Source: Cryptomeria japonica (Eukaryota > Streptophyta > Pinopsida > Cupressales > Cupressaceae). From it: a stretch of 64,000 nt of DNA. Position 1 is the first letter of the stretch. Each line of letters starts with the position of its first letter. Both the position numbers and the translations under genes were made by a program. Under the pieces are notes generated by a model, which saw only the letters and a list, made by a program, of their open reading frames with translations, was not told where the DNA came from and searched no databases. Shown one piece after another: positions 46,050 to 58,328 of the stretch. The DNA is taken from assembly GCF_030272615.1 (NCBI RefSeq), contig NC_081408.1, positions 611,325,673 to 611,389,672 on the forward strand, read 5' to 3'.

Positions 46050-47105
46050 TGTATACAACATACCCCCTATGACCACATAGGATCACATCACGTCCAACCC
46101 CTTACGACCACATATGACCCCACAAGATCAGCCATAGTGTCCAAGGGGTCATGTATGTGGTCCTAAGGGGTCACGCATGCACATTCTAATGTACATGTGT
46201 GACCCCTTAGGATCACATACATGACCCCTTAGGACCACATACATGACCTATTAGGACACTATGCACGATCCTATGGGGTCATACATGTACATGGTCCTAA
46301 GGGGTTGAACGCATGTGTCATGGGCCTTTAGGACCACATTGTGTTCTAAGGAGTCATATATGTGATCCTAAGGGATCACACATGTGTGAGAACACATGTG
46401 CGTGACCCCTTAGGACCACATGTGAGCCATATTAACATCCTAACTTAGTTGGGGTATACAATTATACCCCAACTACTAGGATGTTAATTTGGCCCACTCA
46501 TATGTGGTCCTAATGGGTCACACATGTGTTCTAACACATGCGTGCTTGATCCCTTAGGATCACATATATGACGGTACCTTAGAACACAATGTGGTCCTAG
46601 AAAAGTCTATCACACATGCACATGTGAACTAACTCATGCTTTCAACCCCTTCTATGACCATGTATATGTGTAATATGACCTCATAGGATCACACTGTTCA
46701 CCCTAAGGGGTCATATGTGGTCCTAAGGGGTCGCACATGTACATTGTAGAACACATGTGTGTATCCCCTTAAGCCATCTCCTATTTTCAAATTCATTCCC
46801 CTTTTAAGCCACATTTGTCCTATAATTTAGTTTGAGCCATGTCTATATTATACCATGAGTTAGAATGCATGCATGTGTGTGACGAGCCTTTACTAGGACC
46901 ACATTGTGTTCTAATGGGTCATAATCTGGTCCTAAGGGGTCACACATGTGTGACCCCTTAGGACAACATATGACCCCTTTTACTATCCTAGTAGTTTGGG
47001 TATATTGTATACACTAAGTATAGGATGTTAAAAGGGCTCATATGTGGTCCTAAGGGGTCACGCATCTGTTAGAACACATGTGTGACCCCTTAGAACACAA
47101 TGTGG
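46050..47105. repeat. TCCTAAGGGGTCA dyad array
   Basis: Many copies of GTGGTCCTAAGGGGTCACAC and its reverse complement alternate. The centres are CACATGTG and CCTAAGG. The core TCCTAAGGGGTCA is the same as in the satellite at 20645-27155, but CATATG is replaced by CACATGTG. Copies are more diverged and separated by other sequence, including two long dyads. Confidence 0.8.
46433..46486. repeat. Near-perfect hairpin in the dyad array
   Basis: TAACATCCTA ... GGGGTATA pairs with TATACCCC ... TAGGATGTTA around a 4-base loop. Outside it, GGACCACATGTGAGCC and the complementary GGCCCACTCATATGTGGTCC extend the symmetry to about 110 bases. A weaker copy lies at about 46955-47055. Confidence 0.8.
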
Positions 47106-49310
47106 TCCTAAAGGCCCGTCACACACATGCCACCTTTTTAACATCCTATAATTTAGGCCTATCCCCTTAAGCCACATACATCCTAATTAGGCCTATAGAT
47201 CATCTTAAGCCACATACATCCTATAATTTAGGCATATCCCCTTAAGCCACATATATCCTAATTAGCCTATAGATCATCTTCAACCACATACATCCTATAA
47301 TTTAGGCTCATCTCCTTAAGCCACATACATCCTACTTAGGCCTATAGATCATCTTAAGCCACATACATCCTATAATTTAGGCCTATCCCCTTAAGCCACA
47401 TACATCCTAATTAGTCCTATAGATCATCTTAAGCCACATACATCCTAATTAGGCCAATCCCTTTAAGTCGTGTTTCTTAAATGATTAATTACAAAATTTG
47501 TAGATTCTAAACTTGAAATTCCTATTCTAAGTACATGAAATTAACTAATTACAACCATACAGGCCTCTTAACATACTATTACGACAATTCCCCTTTTAAC
47601 ATACTAGGACCTATTAACTATATATATTATTAAATGCCATATATTAAATAGCATGTAATAGGTTCTATTAACTATATATTCAATTTATTAAACTTAATTA
47701 TGATCAAATTTAATTTAATTTCGACCATGTCCCCTAAAGACACATGTAATTAGGAAATACATGTACATCCTATAATTTAGGCATGTCCCCTTAAGCCACA
47801 TTCATCCTATAATTTAGGCCTGTCCCCTTAAGAGACATACATCCTATAATTTTTAGATGCTAAATTTGAAATTCCTATTCTAAGTACATGAAATTAACTA
47901 ATTACAACCATACGGGCCTCTTAACATACTATTACGACAATTCCCCTTTTAACATACTAGGACCTATTAACTATATATATATATATATTATTAAATGGCA
48001 TATATTAAATAGCATGCAATAGGTCCTATTAACTATATATTCAATTTATTAAACTTAATTATGATCAAATTAAATTTAATTTCGACCATGTGCCCTTAAG
48101 ACATGTAATTAGGAAATGCACGTACATCCTATAATTTAGGCCTGTCCCCTTAAGCCACATACATCCTATAATTTAGGCGTGTCCCCTTAAGCCACATACA
48201 TCCTATAATTTGTAGATGCTAAATTTGAAATTCCTATTCTAATTACATTAAATTAACTAATTACAACCATACGGGCCTCTTAACATACTATTACGACAAT
48301 TCCCCTTTTAACATACTAGGACCTATTAACTATATATATTATTAAATGCCATATATTAAATAGCATGTAATAGGTCCTATTAACTATATATTCAATTTAT
48401 TAAACTTAATTATAATCAAATTTAATTTAATTTCGACCATGTCCCCTTAAGACACATATAATTAGGAAATACACGTACATCCTATAATTTAGGCATGTCC
48501 CCTTAAGCCACATACATCTTATAATTTAGGTCTGTCCCCTTAAGCCACATCCATCCTATAATTTGTAGATGCTAAATTTGAAATTCCTATTCTAAGTACA
48601 TGAAATCAACTAATTACAACCATATGGGCCTCTTAACATACTATTCCGACAATTCCCCTTTTAACATACTAGGACCTATTAACTATATATTCAATTTATT
48701 AAACTTAATTATGATCAAATTAAATTTAATTTTGACCATGTCCCCTTAAGACATGTAATTAGGAAATGCATGTACATCCTATAATTTAGGCCTGTCCCCT
48801 TAAGCCACATACATCCTATAATTTAGGCCTGTCCCCTTAAGCCACATGCATCCTATAATTTAGGCTTGTCCCCTTAAGCCACATACATCCTATAATTTGT
48901 AGATGCTAAATTTGAAATTCCTATTCTAAGTACATTAAATTAACTAATTACAACCATATGGGCCTCTTAACATACTATTACAACAATTCCCCTTTTAACA
49001 TACTAGGACCTATTAACTATATATATTATTAAATGCCATATATTAAATAACATGTAATAGGTCCTATTAACTATATATTCAATTTATTAAACTTAATTAT
49101 GATCAAATTAAATTTAATTTCGACCATGTCCCCTTAAGACACGTGTAATTAAGAAATGCACGTACATCCTATAATTTAGGCCTGTCTCCTTAAGCCACAC
49201 ACATCTTATAATTTAGGCCTGTCCCCTTAAGCTACATACATCCTATAATTTGTAGATGCTAAATTTTGAAATTCCTATTCTAAGTAAATGAAATTAACTA
49301 ATTACAACCA
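47106..49310. repeat. CCCCTTAAGCCACAT array with about 350-bp units
   Basis: The first 350 bases are short repeats of CCCCTTAAGCCACATACATC with ATAATTTAGG. From 47470 six longer units follow, each with GAAATTCCTATTCTAAG. The units start at about 47502, 47853, 48212, 48564, 48901 and 49250. The last unit is cut at about 49310, where predicted coding sequence begins. Confidence 0.88.
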
Positions 49311-50131
49311 TGGGCCACTACGACACCGACTTCCACGTCAGATTATCCACCTGCCACTATGGTGAGTGCAACTCCTCCAGCATCGGTTGTTGCGAATGAG
49401 CAGAGAGATTCAATACGTTGACACTCTATCTTAATTTATATATATATTTAGAGATTTAATTAATTTTGTTCATCAAACTTATATGATATTTTAAATAAAT
49501 AAATAAACATCATACAGTTGATTTAATATCTAGATTCAATTAATTTTGTTGTACACGTGGACACAACCATCGGGATGAGTTTACATTCAGATGGGCCATA
49601 TGATCATCCTGGTCCTCTTGTTAGTTTTCTGCAGACATCGTCTGCATTTCAGGTATTTAATGTTGATTTAAATTAAAAAAAATTGATACAAGTTTCACAG
49701 TTTTTATTTAAAAATTAAATTAATTTGTATATATAATATATGTACATGCATGCATATAATTTACATGTGCAACTCTTTTTAAAATACCTTGTAGGATCTT
49801 GTTGATAGTGGAGTTTTTGTTGATGCCGTCTCAGATACAATGCGTACAGGAGATGATCTGAGTCAAGTACATGTGTATGAAAATTAAATTATCTCTAGTT
49901 CAAAATGAACATTTTAAATATAAATTTAATTTAAATTTCTATTTTAAATCATTGATATTGATCTATATATGTGTGTGTGTACATGTACTATATATCATGA
50001 GATACCAGTGCCATCGACTGCCCCTATAGCACCTAGAGATGCAGAGCCCTCTGTGGAGTCTAGAGGAGATGAGCCTACTCATGTACACGTATGTGCTACT
50101 GAACTTATAATCAAAAAATTTAAATTGTTTT

Positions 50132-50181
<50 letters not shown>

Positions 50182-50280
50182 CATGAACTACGTAGAACTC
50201 TCACAAACTTGAACATTTTTATCTTGTAGAGTGGATCTTCTCCTCTTCATCCATGTGGCTTGAAGAGGAATCTAGAATGA
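49311..50280 (+). CDS. 3' end of an unrecognised five-exon gene between inverted arrays
   Basis: Five open segments join in one frame through GT-AG introns. Exon 1 (to 49416) has TTTPTSTSDYPPATMVSATP. The others are 49534-49652 (HVDTTIGMSLHSDGPYDHPG), 49795-49866 (DLVDSGVFVDAVSDTMRTGD), 50002-50082 (PVPSTAPIAPRDAEPSVESR) and 50230-50280 (SGSSPLHPCGLKRNLE, then TGA). Phases agree at every join, which is unlikely in random AT-rich DNA. The product is Pro/Ser/Thr-rich with acidic parts and a basic tail. I do not recognise a family. Its place between oppositely oriented arrays suggests a gene of a DNA transposon whose 5' part was lost. The upstream limit is where the tandem array ends. Confidence 0.5.
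50134..50178. repeat. (AT)n microsatellite in the fourth intron
   Basis: About 22 uninterrupted AT dinucleotides lie inside the predicted last intron of the gene at 49311-50280. Confidence 0.9.
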
Positions 50281-51370
50281 TTTAGGGCTTACAATCATCT
50301 TCATTTTAGGGGCTAGATTTGTTACATGTTTCATGCAGTTTACTGACATTTGTTCATTCCATCCCATGGGACTTGTTTATTTTGTGCGTACACTTTGATT
50401 ATATTTCATGTTGACCACATGTGGAATTGTTGAACATCAAACATCTAGACTTGATATGCATATATGCATGTGTACATGTGATATATATATGTTTTACATT
50501 CAAGTGTTCACTTCTAGTACACATACATACATGTGTTTCATGAACATTGTATTTATACATTTATTTATTTATTTATAATCATGTGAAGCTATGTCAATTT
50601 CATTTATTTTTAATCTAAATCTATATACATGTGTATGTGTACGTATATGATACTAAAAATAAATGAAGCTTGCTATTGTTTAAGTAGAGATAAAATAAAT
50701 AAATACATTAAAAATAAATGAAGCAAGTGCAATTGAACACATATACACATGAGCAATTGATATTTATAAAAATAGCACACTTGTACACATGTACATATAT
50801 ACATTAAAAATAAAACACTTGCAATTTTGATATTTTTCAAAATAGCACATGTGTACACACACATTGTATACATTAAAAATTTAATTCAAAGCAATTGACA
50901 ATTTCTAAAATAACCATGTACATGCACACATATATACATACTAAAAGCTTATATAAAAAAGTTTAATCTAGGTGCATCTCTTGAATATATAATAATTTAG
51001 CTTCATCCACATCTCTTGAATTTAAAAGTTTCAAGATCCACACATCTTAAATCTATATATTAAAGTCTAACTCAATATTCTAAAATCTAAAGTATTATAT
51101 AAGTTTGATCCAATCTAAGGCATTAAAAGCAATTTCAAAAGTGATCTAGATAAATTAGATCTCCACAGTTTCAAAAGAGATCTCAAGATTTTAAATTAGA
51201 TCTCCACAATTAAAAGCCTGGTTACAAGATGTACCTACATGCACACACACAAAAAATTAATCAGAACTTAATTAGAAATAAATTATTAAATGCATGTATA
51301 TTAACTGAGTCAAATTTAATTAAAAATACAAAAATAAATTAACTAAGTCAAATTTAATCAAAAAAATGAT
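50281..51370. other. AT-rich non-coding stretch
   Basis: It contains many ACATGTG, TACATGTG and ACACATG words and repeated TTAAAAATAAATGAAGC-type words at 50.65-50.85 kb. No coding sequence is recognised. Confidence 0.55.
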
Positions 51371-52045
51371 GCATACATACCAATTAGGACATGGCTTAAA
51401 AGGGGAAATTATTTAAGCAATTGAACAATTTATCATTGAAAAACATCAAATATAGAAATTAAAACTAAACATTTAACACAAAAAATGATGCTTACCAATT
51501 CATTGGAAATCTTGATTTAATTCTAAAGATTCATGAACTCGTTTCACATGCCACCAACAACAAAAAACTACTTTAAGATAAACCTACAACAACAAAAAAT
51601 AGTTAGATATATATTATATATAGGATTTAAATCTAGGGGGGTGAATTTAAGTTAAAACTAGGACATGTGGCTTAAGGGGAAATTAACTAATTAGGACGTG
51701 CATGAGGCAAGCTAAAGGTGATGGGCATAATTGGGATGTGACTTAAGGGGATCAAACTAGAAATAGGACATGTGGCTTAAAAGAGGATCATTTGAACTAA
51801 ATTATAGGACATGGCTTAAGGGGAAATTAATTGATTAGGACATGACTCGGCTTAAGGGGATCAAAATAGAAATAGGACATGTGGCTTAACAAAGGATCAT
51901 TTGAACTAAATTATAGGACATGGCTTAAGGGGAAATTAAATGATTAGGACATGACTCGGCTTAAGGGGATGGGTGTACAATTGGGACATGTGGCTTAAGG
52001 GGATCAAAATAATAAGCACATGGCTTAAGGGGACAAAAAAAATTA
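51371..52045. repeat. Inverted counterpart array (ATGTGGCTTAAGGGG)
   Basis: About twelve copies of GGACATGTGGCTTAAGGGG or GGACATGGCTTAAGGGG occur, several with AAATTATAGGACATGG. These are reverse complements of the unit at 47106-49310 (CCCCTTAAGCCACAT ... ATCCTATAATTT). Left and right arrays are therefore in opposite orientation around the gene at 49311-50280. Confidence 0.85.
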
Positions 52046-52324
52046 TAATCTAGATGGAAGTGCAAAATAGTAAAGTTCACATTTTAAATGAATTATGAAA
52101 ACCTATATATATTTTAAAAGCAATTTCTATCAATTTAAATCATTTCAGAAGACATGTAATTTTAGAAACAAGTATAAGTACCTCTATATATTAAATACTT
52201 ATTCCATTACATGTACCACGATTGTGTAAGAGCTCTCAATAAGGAGATGGACCTATATATATCAAACAATAATATTTAAACCATCTACATCATCAAATGG
52301 TATGTAATAAAAAGAAATTATATA

Positions 52325-52366
<42 letters not shown>

Positions 52367-53088
52367 CATGTACATATATACATACATACATTTAATGTAT
52401 ACATACCTCTTTATTTAAATACTTATTCCATTGTACCATCTGCATCCTCTCTTTTTTCGAAAGCATCTATAATTGTCTCTTGATCTTTCATAGAAATTGT
52501 CCACAACTTTTTATTACTAGGTCTGTCGCAATATCTCACTAGTTGTATATTTGTTGCAACAATCAAATGTGAGTAGTGTATTATCTTCTTATTCTATTAT
52601 GTACTTAATTCAAAATCTGCATAATTAAGATGTATTAGGAAGTTTGAAATTCTATCAAAATCTTTTGAAGCACTTTACAGGAAACCTGTCAAGTCAATGA
52701 ATACAGGAAACCTGTCAAGTTGGTGAATGAAGGAAGTTTGGTTACTTAGTTAAAATAAAAAAGGAGAGTAAATCGGTTAAAGAGGAACTGAGTGCATTTA
52801 ATGTTTTTGACCTAACCCGCATGGAGCCCAATAAGGTATTTTGTGTACTTAAAAGCATTTTTGTGGTGATTTACACTTACCAAGTTTTTGAGAAAGCAAA
52901 GAAAGTGATTAAAAGGTGATCAAACCTCCTACAAAGAAAATTCAAGGTATTTACATCAAATCTCAACACATTATTAAGTTGGTTTACCGAGCATATCTAG
53001 TTGCCATTATCTGCTAAGTATAAAGCGTTTGTCATTTGAAATCCTGAAATCCTAAGGACTCTTTGACAGTTTTTATCTAAAATATACA
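52046..53088. other. AT-rich flank and leader of the Copia-type element
   Basis: It includes an (AT)n microsatellite at 52329-52359. From about 52640, leader-like sequence has the duplicated word GGAAACCTGTCAAGT (52680, 52706) and an ACCGAG word also frequent in the 3' LTR. No 5' LTR was found, so the left end of the element is missing or unrecognised. Confidence 0.5.
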
Positions 53089-56000
53089 ATGGCACCCAAG
53101 ATTGAAGATCCCATAGTTGTCAAGAATGTAGAGAAGCCCTCACTAAAATACTCTTTGAATCCCAAATTTGCTTCTGAACCGGATGACAAAACTGCCTTTT
53201 CACTCATCCTGGATAGAGTGTTGTTAGTCGAAGATGTGAGATTCTTCACCAAATGTCATGTTGAAGAACTCGGTCATGTGGAAATCAGAGACACCTATGA
53301 TGAGCTATGTACCAATGGTATATCGAACAACAAGTATGAGCACATCAAGATCAAGGGATTAACTAAAGTCCTAACCTATCCTCATGTGTTCAAACCCTAG
53401 TGGGTCAAGTTTGTTCTAAGCAGAGTTCACGATGATTTCATGTGGCTAGAAGAGCAACCATTTAAGAGTACCAAGGAAATCATTCATCTGATTACCGGTT
53501 ACCCTATCTATGATCATGCCCGAGCCTAGAAGATGATATCACAAAAGGAATTGATCAGTTTAACCAGAGTGGAATTTGATTGTAGAGGATTGAAACTGAA
53601 TAATGTAACTGATGAAGAAATAAAATTTGCCATTAGAGTAATGGGCTACTGTTTCTTCCAATCGGCAAGGAAAAATAGTGTTCCCTGTGCAGCAGTACAC
53701 TTCGCTTACAAAATTGGGCAAAAGGGAATGAAAATTAATCTATGCGAGGTGTTGCAGAAGAACCTATTTGAAAATCTGAACACCATCAGGAAGCCAAAGA
53801 AGAACAACTCGGCTAATACTCTAAAGTTTGGATCACTACTGGTATGCATGTTTTTCTACTTTGAAAAATTCTTTCTATCAGTCAGTAAAGTTGTTTGGGA
53901 GCTACACTGACCTATCACCCATTAGATTAATGACTTCATTCAAAAGTTAGGTGATAATTTCAATGATATCATGGATGATTACTTCAATAAATTTAAAGAG
54001 AAAATGCATAACAGATATAGGGTTCCACCCCAGCTAGTAGAGAAATACAAAAATGATATATGTTTTGAAGTTGACATCGATTACTGTTATGTGAATGATG
54101 TGGAACCGAGGACTCAATCTTTGTCACCAATGGGCTATGAGATTGATTTTGACATCATAAAACAACAAATTGATGCATTTCTTACATTGCCTAGACATGC
54201 TACTGAGATGAGGTATGGTACCTATGAGGAAGTAAAGGAAAAGGTAAAGATGAATATTGTAGTACCCAAAGCTACAAGAAAGGCAACAAAGATGATTAAG
54301 GCATTGTAAGAGAAATTCAGAGAAGACTCTTCCTCTACACCTGTCAAAGGCACCATTGCCATTAGAAAAGAGGAATTTGAAGCCCAAGAGGCAGCTATAA
54401 CACTGAGCACTAAATTGCCTAAGGTTAATGTGTTAAAAAGAAAGAAACAGGACACATCAAAAGTCTCACCGACTCCACCTCCAGTAAAATGACCTAACAC
54501 TAGAGCATCTGCAGCTTCACCGAGTAAGAAGACAAAGAGTGTTACTATTCCCAAGGTAACAAAGACATACAAGAAATCTACTCGGAGACTCATTTTGGCA
54601 AAAGAGTCTAGTGATACCGAATCAGAAGATGCAAGCAAATTTTAGATTGTTAAGAGCAAGAAGGTAAATATACATAGTGTTGAAAATTTTTGTGCTAATC
54701 TGAAGGAATATGGTGGATTTGGAGGATTTAGATATGTCAAGTATGAAACTAGGAACAATGATGAAAAGAGACAAATTGAAGAAGCTATTATCTGCACACT
54801 TCTAAAGTTCCGGTTAGCTCCATTAGAACTAACTAAGTCACTTACAAATTAATAGTATCTGCATATTGATAATAGGTGGAAGTATGCAATGGACTCAGAG
54901 AAACAAATCAGAGAAAGAAGTCTAGTCCATCTCTTTCCTGATATGTCAGTAGCTAAAATAAAGGAACACCTGACAACCTATATTCAAAGTTTCTTGTCAA
55001 ATAGAGAGCCTTAAAACTAATGAATGGGATATATATTGAAGTTGAAAATGAGACAAAAGCAAAGTGGCAAGAAATCTGCAAAATCAAGGATGTCGGTGAG
55101 CAAGCTACAGTTGAAATCATTGATGTCACTGAGCAAGGTCCTGATGCTACCGAATGAGATCCTACTGACACCATTCAAATAGATGAAGATGTCATGGATT
55201 CAGAGGCCCCGGAATAGGAAATGATAGAAGGCACTGCATATGCAAAACTTGTATCTAGTGAATCCATTTTGGAACAAGTTCAGCCTTATCCACCAGTCAA
55301 GCAACCTGTCTCAACCGAAACTCCTTAGGATATAGATCAAGGCACCGAAGGTCACAAGTCTGCAACAGGAGAAGGTACTACTCAAGAAGAGACATCTCAA
55401 GCACCTTTTGGCATTGAGAATGTTGCAACTAAGACACCAAGTACCAAGACACTGAAGGACTCTACAGAGGCTAAAGGAACCGATCAAAGTGTTGCCTCTA
55501 CCAAGCAACCTACTGAGGGTAATGAAGCCTCTCAAGCAATTATCTTAGTTCCATCGATGAAAGGTAAAGAAAAGAAAGTGAAAAAGCATAGTTTTAAAGT
55601 TGATCTGTCAAAACTAATAGTGTTGCCCAATGTAGACATATCAAAATTAAAGCGGCAAGCACTCATTGATTTTGGTGAACTGTACAAAGCAAAGGTTGAA
55701 CAAGATAAGCAAATGGCCATTCAAAAGAAAAATAAAGTACTTCAGAAGGTAAAAGCACTCCTAATAGATATGCTACTTGAAGCTACAATATCAACTAATG
55801 TAGCCATCCACATTCAACTGGATGAACTCCTAACAAAGATAGAGACATCTGGAGTAGATGCATTCGAGTATTTGAGCAAGCTAAAAGACAAAGAGCTCAC
55901 TGCCAAAATGATAGAAGAGGTACAAAAAGCTATAGCTATTAGCAAAGTTAAACTTGTCAAATTTATTGCTGAGTTGACTCCTCAACTCAAGCACATTCAT

Positions 56001-56429
56001 TATTTATTTCAAATACTTTGCACATTTTCTTTATTCATTAAAGACATTAAGAATTAAATAGAGGCAATTGTGAAAGAGATCACCGATCTCTCAAATAAGT
56101 TGACCACCGAGCCAAATTCAATTCAGAATTTTTATACAAAGTTACAACAGCTCATGGCTCAACAATTGGACTTAAGAAATGAAGAACACAAGATCAAGAT
56201 GGACATAATGACACTTCAGACATTATTCCTTCCCCATCTTTTATCAGTCCAAGAACAGATCAACCAAGCCACATACTTATCTACTACTCAAGAGGGAAGC
56301 ATTTTAGATGGCTTAATATCACTATTGGCTGATATTCAAGTACAAAATTCTTTAAAGGACAGTGTAAAGGATGCACTCTCTATCACTCTCACCTATGCCC
56401 AGACCAAGTACAAATCCATTTTTGACTAG
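53089..56429 (+). pseudogene. Copia-type element: long env-like/coiled-coil ORF
   Basis: One former ORF of about 1,100 codons starts MAPKIEDPIVVKNVEKPSLK. It stays in one frame to about 55000 despite TAG/TGA codons (53398, 53527, 54307, 54490, 54643), most explained by C-to-T change, then shifts frame. The central block with INLCEVLQKNLFENL and LKFGSLLVCMFFYF weakly resembles the putative plant transposon protein domain seen in env-like ORFs. A Lys/Thr/Pro-rich part with SDTESED follows, then coiled-coil-like segments (55557-56429). RT and integrase are absent. Position just before a 3' LTR fits the env-like ORF of Sirevirus-type elements; the identification is tentative. Confidence 0.55.
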
Positions 56430-56855
56430 TTACCACCCCTGAATGGAAATTAAGTTTTTGATGTATGTCAAAAAGGGGGAGTAATACTATATTTAGGGAG
56501 TAATATGTTATATTACTAGGGGAGTGATACATTATTAATATAGTTTTGAGAGAATGGTATAGTTTTCAGAGTATAGTATACAGGGGAAGTATACCGAGAA
56601 TAATAAGTAGAGTATCCAAGAGTAGTAAACCGCACAATGTACAGGATAGTAAGCAAAGCACATGAACAGATCATCAAGCATGCAAAACTCAGAATTTATA
56701 TAGTATATTGATAAGGGGAGTATATCTGATATATTATTATTGACTATTGTATATATTGTCAACATAGTCAAATTTTGCAAAGTATATAGATTATTGAGTT
56801 ATAACTTTGAAAGTAGTTTTTGTCAAACATCTCAACTAATGTCAAAAGGGGAGAT
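56430..56855 (+). other. Spacer with repeated purine tracts before the 3' LTR
   Basis: Two purine tracts occur: CAAAAAGGGGGAG at about 56468 and CAAAAGGGGAGA at 56843-56854, the second directly before the LTR. Between them AGGGGAGT-type words recur (GGGAGTAATA, GGGGAGTGATA, GGGGAAGTATA, GGGGAGTATA). Confidence 0.65.
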
Positions 56856-57994
56856 TGTTACTACTTATCAAATTGCCATTAGTTTTATGTCAAAGTTATA
56901 CTATATACTCTAGTCGGTTATCTATTACCAAAATATTCAATCGGTATGTACAGTCTAGTCAGTTACAGAAGAAAGCAGTCATAGAATGCAGTATACACCG
57001 AGCTATCTACCGAGTATCTTTACATGTCTACCAGGCAGCAAAGATGACACACCGAGTTGATTTACACTGAGTGAAATGTGTTACCAGATTCACTGAACCT
57101 AGACATGCATATGAAAATGTGTTATAAGATCGAGGCAAATCAAACCATTATCACATTGGAAATTGCACTTTAAGATTGTGTATGATTTTGAGGTTATCTA
57201 ACCAATGAAATATTTTGCATGGTTATTCATTCAATAAATCATGTTTGTAAGATCGAAGCAATGAATTGGATCACCATCATAAGAGATCTATTTATATAAC
57301 ATGAGTTAAGAGTTAAAGGTGTGTGCATGAGTGTAAGAAGACTGTTACAGAGACATAGAGGTCACCGAGAAGGTTTTCAGCAAACAGTCAAAGAACAGAG
57401 TAAACAAAAGTGTTTACTGAGTTACTATATGGGTTACCGAGGTATGCTATAAGAAAGGTATCTTATTCTGAGCACATAGAATCTGCTATAACATTCCAGA
57501 TGTAAAGTTGCAGATATTCGTAATGATTTTATTGTAATATTGTGAAATTGTAAGAGAAACCTTTAACAGGATAAAAGACTCTAATCAAGTCTATAAATTG
57601 TAAAGCTTCTAACCACGTACAACATTTAGATGAGGTGTTGTAAATTCCTTTAGCAAGGTAGATCTAACAGATCTTGTTACTCGTAATACGATAAGCTATC
57701 AGAAATAGCTAAACATGTAGCTCTAACCGACCACTCTTTATTATTGCAGTAGTGAAGTTGTGGGTGCCATCCCCACCGTAGTTTTTCTCTCTAACCAAGA
57801 GTTTCTGCGTAATCAAAATATATGTGTTATGGAGTGAATCATGTATGATTGTTATCTATTTGTTTTAGTTTTATATTATGTTATTGCACTATTCGGTTTA
57901 TGCATAACAGTAAAGATATTGTTGAAGAAATGTTTTGAAGTTCTGATTCACCCCTCCCCTCTTAATACATTAGCTTTCCATATTGGGACTAACA
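56856..57994 (+). repeat. Copia-type 3' LTR
   Basis: It begins TGTTACTACTT after the purine tract and ends CATATTGGGACTAACA preceded by CACCCCTCCCCTCTTAATAC. This ending is characteristic of Sirevirus/Maximus-like Copia LTRs. ACCGAG words recur in the first half. ATAAT follows as the possible target duplication, but its partner was not found. Confidence 0.75.
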
Positions 57995-58328
57995 ATAATA
58001 TGCCATTTGTTTGTAGTGATTTTGAGTAGAAATTATACTTTCAGTATTTGGTCATTTTTGGCCTATTTGGTACTTGTATTTTGCTTGGATCTTAGTTTAG
58101 ATCACTAGAAGTATTTTTTGGAGTCTCTTATAGCCTATTTGAGGCAATTGTAAGATTTAAATAAGAAGTCCACCTTTCCTTGTTTTGCAAGTGGCCCATT
58201 GTATTCACACTAAGTATAAAGTGTCAAATCATCATTTTGGGGGGGGTTTCTTGATTGAGTAATTTGGAGGGGTGCCTTGTGTGATTGTGCCTCTCTCTAT
58301 CTTGTGTTTTTTTGTTTATTTTGGTGCT

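Noticed and set aside
46050-52045. Assignment to the CACTA (En/Spm) superfamily
   Set aside because: The arrangement fits, but no CACTA/TAGTG ends, 3-bp target duplication or transposase could be found, so no superfamily is named.
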